Below, piece by piece: positions 57,401-64,000 of a DNA stretch of 64,000 bases. The stretch is from the NCBI RefSeq assembly GCF_047663525.1, contig NC_092621.1, positions 8,986,501 through 9,050,500 on the forward strand, in the 5' to 3' direction. A program made the position numbers and the translations under genes. The notes under the pieces are model-generated. The model was given only the letters and a program-made list of their open reading frames with translations, ran no database searches and was not told the origin of the DNA. This stretch comes from Anas platyrhynchos. Taxonomy: Eukaryota; Chordata; Aves; Anseriformes; Anatidae. The first letter of the stretch is position 1, and each line of letters starts with the position of its first letter.

Positions 57401-58412
57401 CCTCAATAATTCATGCAAGTTTAAAAGAGGTTTTCAGCTGCCTTCAGTTTTCTTATTACTAAAAATGACATCCCCAACTACAATGTACCAAAAGCCCTGT
57501 CAAAACCTTAGACACCTGACGTTCATGGGACTTTGACAGCTGTTTTGGACCCAGGAGGCTCAAAAACTTCATGCTATTCTTAGCTCTGGGCACCAATTCA
57601 GGTGAACTTTCCAAAATACTTGACTTTTGGCTGTCATCAGAAATGCAGCTGAGGTTTACAAGGCTGATCCTTTAGGGTGTTGCATGCTTTCTGGAGAACA
57701 CTCAGCAGCAACTACTGGAAAACGGTGGTGGAGTACAGCTGGGCCGACTGCGGGATGTTTGGTATATCTCCAGGTGGGACTGATGTTACCATGAGTTAGA
57801 ATGATGGATACAAGCCTGGTGTTAGATGTCTTGGATGATGCCTAAGGTTAGCTTCTATCTGCTGCTAAATCTACCTCATCTTACTTTCATATATCCACAC
57901 CCGGGTGTCTACAGCTTCTCGCATTGCTTCGCCAGGCCTCAGAGCTGCCGTCTGGGCAGCAGCACAGATGGTTTCATCCACTAAAGTCTTCCACCTGCTG
58001 AATTTGTCCTTCTCCCTCGAGATGAAGACCTTGTGTCCTCCTTCCTTGGTGCTGAGGTGGAAGCCCAAGCTTTGCAGGGTCAAGTGCCCCTTCTTGCTGC
58101 AGGCCCAGGCCTGGTGTTCCCAGTCCCCGCAGGGTTTCAGCGTGGCCAGGGCGTGATCCCGTGCCCTGTGGGCCGACAAACACTGCTTTGTTTGGAGGCT
58201 GGTGATGGTCCTGGTGGCGGGGTCCCAGCTCCATTGCTGCTGCAGGGAGCGAGGCTTGCAGTCGGTCAGGCCGATGCCATTGGTCTCGTGGTGGGAGACG
58301 TGGATGCACTTTTCCAGCCGGGTGTTCCTTATGAGGAAGCCTTGTCCCTCGGCTACTGTGGTACAATCAGAGCACGGTTTAGTACGGTACATCTCCAAGG
58401 CAAACACCTTTC
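53046..58412 (-). CDS. Unnamed type I membrane protein with N-terminal Cys-rich/beta-trefoil lectin-like domain (first exon not certain)
   Basis: Four exons, 58412-57885, 54841-54701, 53684-53594 and 53253-53046, join with GT-AG borders and matching phases into 322 codons plus stop. The first exon encodes a Cys-rich module resembling the N-terminal domain of mannose-receptor-like proteins (CSDCTTVAEGQGFLIRN, CIHVSHHETNGIGLTDCKP, QQQWSWDPATRTI, KQCLSAHRARDHALATLKPC). QW-type repeats point to a ricin-B-like trefoil. A Ser/Thr/Asn-rich stalk follows with one NST sequon, then a transmembrane helix (TAMLVLSPLAFILGLIILTL). The KKKK-led cytoplasmic tail ends LFDNANYQVD. The likely role is a cell-surface carbohydrate or ligand receptor (inference). 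The coding part begins with two bases of a split codon, so a signal-peptide exon lies upstream. I do not recognise the gene. Confidence 0.8.
53594..53684 (-). CDS. Lectin-like gene: transmembrane exon
   Basis: It encodes TNWKTAMLVLSPLAFILGLI followed by ILTLNVHYNK, a roughly 22-residue hydrophobic helix flanked by basic residues on the inner side. Acceptor tctctcag, donor AA/gtaagt. Confidence 0.8.
54434..54462 (+). repeat. Homopolymer, 29 T
   Basis: Uninterrupted T run in an intron of the lectin-like gene. Confidence 0.9.
54701..54841 (-). CDS. Lectin-like gene: stalk exon
   Basis: It encodes TIDSSNTDAVDKGSSVDLSD and then NNFNSTVSPVKTKQAYLPAN: hydrophilic, Ser/Thr-rich, with one N-glycosylation sequon. 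Acceptor tttatttccttcaaag, donor gtgagc. The phases match both neighbours. Confidence 0.75.
57885..58412 (-). CDS. Lectin-like gene: Cys-rich/beta-trefoil exon
   Basis: A single 528-nt exon holds the whole extracellular domain, with at least nine Cys residues and Trp-containing repeats. The acceptor aatgtctgatgctcag has a weak pyrimidine tract; the donor is GAAA/gtaaga. Encoding the entire domain in one exon is unusual for a trefoil and makes it easy to move or skip (it starts and ends in phase 1). Confidence 0.8.
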
Positions 58413-59726
58413 CTGAGCATCAGACATTAAAAATGTCCTAGAAAAGGGAGATGTAACCCACCGGTCCTTTCCCAGAGGGGCTTGACTAGATAAACCATCC
58501 CACCAGCCTCCTAATTTCCCAGAATGACATTTCTTTTAAATTCTGAGTGTACAAATAAGGGGAGCAATACTAGAGGGAAAAAAACCATGAAAATACTATG
58601 TAGTTAATCCCTATAAAAAATGGGGAAAAACTCAATGTCCTTGGGAAACTGTACTTTTATGACATATCTGTCTATATACATTTAATTCACTATTTCAACT
58701 GGTTGTAGCTTCAAATAGATACCCATCTTTCCCTCTCTCCAAAATAATCAGATGTTTTTTTCCCCTATCTGTTTCAAAATTTCTTTATGAAAAAAAAAGC
58801 AATTGAAACCCCTGAAACCCCCAAATTCTGGTCATCTGAGGCTAGTTAGGCCATCTTGGACTATTGTTTTCATTAAGTGGCTTCTTGTGATATTACAGCA
58901 ACATCAGCATAAAACCATACCCCATCAAAAGACTGGAAGTACTTGGCTGACAAGACTTGCAAAAGTATTAAAGTAAACTTGGATATAGCACACCTGACAC
59001 TGGTCTGTGCTCCCCAGACACCAATTTACTCTTTGTATGGATCCCTTTGTAAGAGACATTGCAGCCATCCTAAAACAGACGTGCAATTTGAAGCAATTTC
59101 AATAGTTGCTTCTTGCTTTTAATAGCAACAGGTCCCAACATCTCTGATGATTTGAGATGGATATCATCCTGTTAACTGGACAATCACACCCATTTTCAGT
59201 ACAAAATCAACTGGTGTGGCCTGCGAACATCCTGAGCAAAATGTTAAATGCAAAACCATATGTCACTGACACAGCCGTACCTCCCTCCTGTTGTGTATTT
59301 TATGCCTAAGTTGCAAGTAGAGGGATAGAAAGAAATGGTTCAGCTTTTTACAAGTTCTGAGAGATCTTTCAGTTTTAATTACAGTTAACAAATGGCAACT
59401 TTCAGCTCCTGCAGTGACATTTTTTCATCTTTTCCCCAGGAATCACAGTTTTAAAACCCCCATCAGCATATAATATTGGATATAAAGAGGAGACTGATAA
59501 ACAATATCAGACAAGAACAATGAGGTTTATCTAAACATCTGTTTCTGCAGCATTTCCCCTCTCAAAGCAAGGAAAAATACTTTGCTCTGACAGCATGTAT
59601 TTTGCTCACTACTTGAAAAACATAATGACAGTGTAAACAGGAGCCAATACACAATAACAAGCATAGGAACAATAGCTTAAAAGAGCTCCTGTGTTTTCTT
59701 TCAGGAAATTCTAGGGGTCTGCTAGA

Positions 59727-59930
59727 TTAATAGTGCTGCTGGGTTGCTAAATCAGAAAAAGCCTTGGGTTTTCTGGTCAGGTTCAAATGCACAGGGAGAG
59801 GCAACCAGAAATCATGGTACGGCTCCTGCACCTGCTCCAAGAAGAGGATGGATGTGTCCATGCTGACATACTGTGCTTCACAGATCTGTGATAGCCACTG
59901 ATCCAGGAAATTCCTGCCAAATTCATGTGC
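59727..59930 (-). other. Unassigned exon-like open segment with stop
   Basis: After an acceptor (catttccattag-type, ending at 59931) a 67-codon frame runs to TAA. It has a balanced, protein-like composition: FLDQWLSQICEAQYVSMDTS then EPYHDFWLPLPVHLNL. No poly(A) signal was found downstream and no in-phase upstream exon was located. It could be a terminal exon of an unknown gene, or chance. Confidence 0.25.
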
Positions 59931-60769
59931 CTAAATGGAAATGAAATTTTTGGGAGGTCAGCGAATAGCTCAAAACTCCAGCCCTCTTTACCCTGCTTCA
60001 CAGCCCTGCCTTGGCTGCCCTTTTTACATTTACATCGGTTATTGGCCTGCTGGCATCCACCAAGTTCCTTTCTCATACTTGAAAGTGTCTGTTAGTAATT
60101 TTTTATGCTCTCTCTAGGTTGCCCTTCTAAGTCTTTTTCTCATGTGTTTTAGTTCAGGTTTTATTATTAAACGTGCTGGCACAGGTGTGATTTATTTTCT
60201 TTTCCTTGCTTGGTAATGGCTGTCCATTTGAAGCTTTCATTTTTTGATTTTAATTTTGAAGAGCATTACTCTTTAACCTATCCACCATATTTGTGTTTTG
60301 TTCCCTGTCTGCAGCCTCTGGTAGTGTATAAACCCTCTAAAAGGATCACCATGCTATCCACACATTACCAGTAAGCACTTCATACCTGTTCTCTACCAGC
60401 TTCTTTCCCTTTCTACCTGCTTGCTTTGTGTTATGCACGTCTCAGTTTTCAAAGATTGACCCCACTGAAAATCCAGAGCAGTCTGTCTGCCAGGGAAATA
60501 CATGTGAGCTAGGGAATTTCAGCCCTGCAACCCATGTGCTTTCCTTTAAGATTTGTATAGCTCCCCAGTAGCATATGATACCAAGTTATTAATAGATTTC
60601 TATCTTTACATCGTATCTCATGTCCAAAAGTATAATCACGACTATATAGCTCGGGAGCAGAGGTCTAGCTAAACTCTTCTTGGTTTAAGAAAGACCACAA
60701 TCCTTCTCTGAACCTTGATCCAAGCAACTTCCCTACTGGTGGTGTTGCTTTTCATGACATTGATCTCTG

Positions 60770-60875
60770 TAAAGTTGGCTATCAACAGCAGGATTTTCCC
60801 TATGATCCTGTCGGACGTGACGATCTTGAAGGTCTTTCCCAACTTAAATGATTTTGTGATTCTATGATTCATGTG
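60770..60875 (+). mobile_element. CR1 3'-tail fragment
   Basis: The sequence gacgatcttgaaggtctttc and gattttgtgattctatgatt matches a CR1 3' end. The 5' boundary is unclear. Confidence 0.6.
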
Positions 60876-61127
60876 ATCCCTGCCAAGATGTGAGCCTGTG
60901 TCCATTGCATGGGTTCACCATCTGCTACCTGTACCTTATTGCTTTCCTGAAGTTGACACATTGCTATCTAAATGAGTCACTCATGGTTAGATACAGGTAA
61001 CTGGCAGCGATCCTTGTGCCTGCCCTACAGGCCATAGGCAGTATAGCCACAAAGAAGGCAGAAGCTTTTCCAACTTGGGATACACATCAGGCACCGAGAA
61101 TCCTCAGTCAGGAAGCAAAATGACTTT

Positions 61128-61129
<2 letters not shown>

Positions 61130-61160
<31 letters not shown>
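61130..61160 (+). repeat. Homopolymer, 31 T
   Basis: Uninterrupted T run, preceded by tttc. On the - strand it reads as a poly(A) stretch, but no upstream retrocopy was recognised. Confidence 0.9.
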
Positions 61161-63316
61161 CCCCAACATTGCCAAGTCCCAGCAGGCCTTCAAATAAGGC
61201 CATCAGCCCTAACATTTTGGAAATGTTAACCTGGAGCAAGCAGAGCATGGCATCCAGCCTACACCCTGGGGATGTGAGCTCAGTGTCTCTGGAAAATGCC
61301 AGATTTACTCGTGGAGCTGGAATAGATGCCTGCTTCAAGCTACTCATGCTTGAACATTTTGGCCTCCTTGTATTTTTAGGAACAAAATAAACAATTTCTA
61401 GCAAAGGCACATGAAGCCAGCTTGTTTTTCCTATGATACTGTCACTCTGTCTGGTCACAAGAAAGAAAAAAAAAAGCAAATGCCTCTCTGTGGCATGACC
61501 ACCCTTGGGACATGTTGTTCCTTGTAGGACTAGTAGCAAAACCTCTGCAATGTTCCTATCCTAATTAAGGTAATGCCACCAGGAGAACCTTAGTTAGCGG
61601 TAGCCCCAGTCTGGCTGCAAAAGTGTCTGGTGTCTGTTCTTTTTAAGCAGTGCCTGCAGAGGCTTGATCAAAGCCATTTTTCATATTATTTGGGTTTGGG
61701 TGGCTCACTTTAAAGGCTCTGCAGAGGCAAGGCTAAGTCAGAGCTGAGCGAGCACAGGCTCCCAAAACACTCTGGGTGACTGGGGAACATCAGCATTAGC
61801 TTTGGCCTCTTCTGCCCTCCCCAGTCTTGTTCCTCAGCCTTACAAAATGCGTCAGTTAGCTTGATTTCTCTTGCCAAGAGGCTGTTTTCAGTAGAGAGGA
61901 GATGACTACTGAGTCACACTCAGGAATTCACCTCCTCCTGCCTCTACCTGTCCTGTAAGTCAGGCATCCACCTGGGGCAGCCACAGCATCTCCTGTACAG
62001 GCTGCTTCATGGGGATCTCCCACAGCATCAGGGGGGATAAGGGTTTGGAAGACCCCCATCCTCTCAAGTAGCCCGGCCAGCAGTTCTGGTCTCTGTCCTT
62101 TTTCTAAGCACATCAGTGAGGGCCTCCAGCTCCTATCAGAAATGGTCCCAGCCCAAAAGAAGAAAAAAATAACCAGAGAATGCAGGGAAAGGCATCTTTA
62201 GCTGCTCGGTCACTGTGGTGATGAGGACAAAACCACTCCCTGCCCTGTTATCAATTATCTGACCCTCTTCCTCCAGGCAAGCACAGCATCTGACCTTGCC
62301 ACTCTCCTGCCCTCGTTGCTGGCACCTGTACCAGTGCCCAACACTGGTAATGCAGAGCTACTGCCCTTTTCTATCCAGACCCCTGATCCCTTACCAGGAT
62401 TCAAAATCAGGACTAAATGTAAAAAGGGGCTTTCCTACCGACTCAGTGTAGCACATCTGCAAGACCAGGCAGTCTAGAAAGATGTTGAATGAAGGCAGAA
62501 GGGACTTAAATGTGACTAACCACAGCAGCAGGCACAATTTGCTGTGATGGCCTGAGGTTATCATATCCTGCCATGAGCAAAACCGCAGCCCAGTGTCTCT
62601 TCTGAATAAGAAGTTGTTTCTGTGTTGTGCTGGGCCCTGGCAGGTTGTTTCCGTCTGCTGCAGAGGGTCTGGGCTTGATGGAAATGAGAAGATGCAGTAG
62701 CAGGAGGGAAGCTGCAATGAAGGCAGGAGGGTTCCCCTGCAGATGGAGCTCAGTGCAAGGCATTGCCCTGTGAGATCACCCACAAGAACGTCATGTTTAA
62801 TTTAACTCAAATAAGCAGCTTGAGGTGCAGCAATTGATGGACAAACATAAATTAGTGAGCAGAAGGCTTGAATGCAGGCCAGAAACAGCTTCTTATGAAG
62901 AGATCTCCCTCCATACAAGAGAGCGAGTCCCAGCAACGCAGGAGACCATGCCAGGGTCGTGGGATGAGGAAATTATGAACAACATTTGCTGTCATAAGAG
63001 GGGTGTGATGAACCAGATACATTTGGTCAAAGGCAGGAGACCCAGATGCACACAGGGAAGTGCTGCGACTGGCACCCTTTCTTTAGCGTTTGTGGAGAAG
63101 CCAGATCAGGACTGTAAAGAACTTGCTGTGATAGTGAGAAAGTGGGCATGTAGCAAACATTAATTCCTCCCCAGCAATTTACACACCAAATTAGATCATT
63201 CCTCAATGCCAGAACAGGGTTTTACTAAGGCTCTCCTAAATTATGAAACATGGTTTGCCATGGGCCCAGTTCCAGCCTTGTACCACCCTTGCAGCAAAGC
63301 AGGGTCCATAACCCAC

Positions 63317-63374
63317 TGTGGAGACAAATGGGAGGAAGGAGGAAAAGTAAGAGCCATGGTGCTGACCACTCCAT
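63317..63374 (-). CDS. Candidate signal-peptide exon of the lectin-like gene
   Basis: The - strand ATG at 63374 opens MEWSAPWLLLFLLPPICLH, a good signal-peptide profile with a strong hydrophobic core. A possible donor CACA/gtgggt leaves one base, exactly the phase needed to join the exon at 58412. Against it: the Kozak context is weak (T at -3), the donor is only moderate, and the intron would be about 4.9 kb. Confidence 0.3.
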
Positions 63375-64000
63375 TAATCTAAGGCATCCTTTCTCTAGAA
63401 ATGCCTCCTTTTTTGCTGTCATGTTAGGGTGTAGAAAAGACTTGAATTACTTTCCGAAATCTGGAGGTTGTTCGAATCATTACAGCTCCACTGAAAGCCT
63501 GCATGTTTATGCAGGTTTATGCCCAGCCCACAGCAGTCAGCAAGGCATGGACGAGGAACTCAACCCAAGAGGATGTTGGGCAGCTAGTAATGATTTTACA
63601 GCACGGCTCTACTTATAGCTGTCTGTGGGAACTTCCTAAAATTGGTGTGTAAAAAAAGGTCTGAACAGACTGTTTGCCAAAAGAGTAGGGCAGGGCCAGG
63701 TGTTCCCAAAGGAAGGCTTGTTTTGTTTTTAAAGTATTTTGGCTGAGAAAAAATTATCCTATCAGCTATAGCTGTGATTTGGGTCCCCAACAAACTGCAA
63801 TGTGGTAAAGAGGGAAAAGCAACAGAGCTGCCTTTCTGTTTTTTGTATGACAGCTTGAAAATCCACCTGGCTGATTTTCCAGTTACTTTCTGGATTCATC
63901 CTTCACTCCATGGCTTCCACTAACAAAAGGCAAATCAAGACTGTTGCTCTCAAGGGGTCTTTTAGAAACGTACAGGTGTCAGGATGTTTCAGTGTAGGTT
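63375..64000. other. Right end of window
   Basis: No gene, repeat or regulatory element recognised. Confidence 0.4.

Larger units (their letters stand above)
53254..57884 (-). other. Introns of the lectin-like gene
   Basis: They contain a homopolymer of 29 T at 54434-54462 and a run of 10 G at about 55389-55398. No CR1 or additional exon was recognised. Confidence 0.5.
58413..63316. other. Stretch upstream of the lectin-like gene
   Basis: It holds three splice-flanked open segments on the - strand (59727-59930, 61948-62103, 62395-62456) whose phases do not join, a CR1 tail at about 60770-60875 and a 31-T homopolymer at 61130-61160. No gene could be assembled. Confidence 0.4.

Noticed and set aside
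58033-58416. 127-codon + strand frame and a 130-codon alternative - strand frame
   Set aside because: They are shadows of the lectin-like exon 57885-58412, whose frame has the matching splice phases.
62391-62783. - strand frame with a hydrophobic start (AFIAASLLLLHLLIS) as signal-peptide exon for the lectin-like gene
   Set aside because: No usable GT donor follows the hydrophobic stretch, and the ATG context is poor.
48326-64000. MYORG or SPMIP6, which follow NUDT2 in human
   Set aside because: No sequence resembling either was found in the window; they may lie further right or elsewhere.

Overview
The window reads as vertebrate nuclear DNA, almost certainly from a bird. It has spliced genes with GT-AG introns, a GC-rich CpG-island promoter, and many fragments of the CR1 LINE that dominates avian and reptilian genomes; no Alu/L1-type repeats were seen. 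The gene order UBAP1 - KIF24 - NUDT2 matches human 9p13, which corresponds to the avian Z chromosome (established synteny; the chromosome itself cannot be read from the sequence).

Layout. Bases 1-6.7 kb (+): the last four coding exons of UBAP1, an ESCRT-I subunit, with its 3' UTR and poly(A) signal. Bases 8.1-42.8 kb (-): the complete coding sequence of KIF24 in 12 exons (about 1425 aa: SAM domain, kinesin motor, long disordered tail, conserved C-terminal helix). It converges tail-to-tail on UBAP1, and its 5' end points into a CpG island. Bases 42.3-43.2 kb: that CpG island, apparently a bidirectional promoter shared by KIF24 (-) and NUDT2 (+), with CCAAT boxes, an ETS-type site and CHR-like elements. 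Bases 43.0-48.3 kb (+): NUDT2, the Ap4A hydrolase, two coding exons, 148 aa, intact Nudix box.

Downstream of NUDT2 (48.9-49.6 kb, -) lies a retroviral envelope relic that stays open for about 240 codons across the SU/TM cleavage site and then stops. At 53.0-58.4 kb (-) four phase-compatible exons encode a type I membrane protein with an N-terminal Cys-rich/beta-trefoil lectin-like module, a stalk, one transmembrane helix and a basic cytoplasmic tail. I cannot name this gene. A possible signal-peptide exon lies 5 kb upstream at 63.3 kb. The rest of 58.4-64 kb has a few splice-flanked open segments but no gene I can assemble.

The recognised genes serve unrelated housekeeping roles: endosomal sorting, centriole/cilium control and nucleotide clean-up. 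Their link is positional, except for the shared KIF24/NUDT2 promoter. The least explained content is the lectin-like membrane protein, the env relic, a splice-perfect 66-nt exon candidate at 49.92 kb, and a (TG)n/T-rich tract abutting the KIF24 exon that carries switch II.
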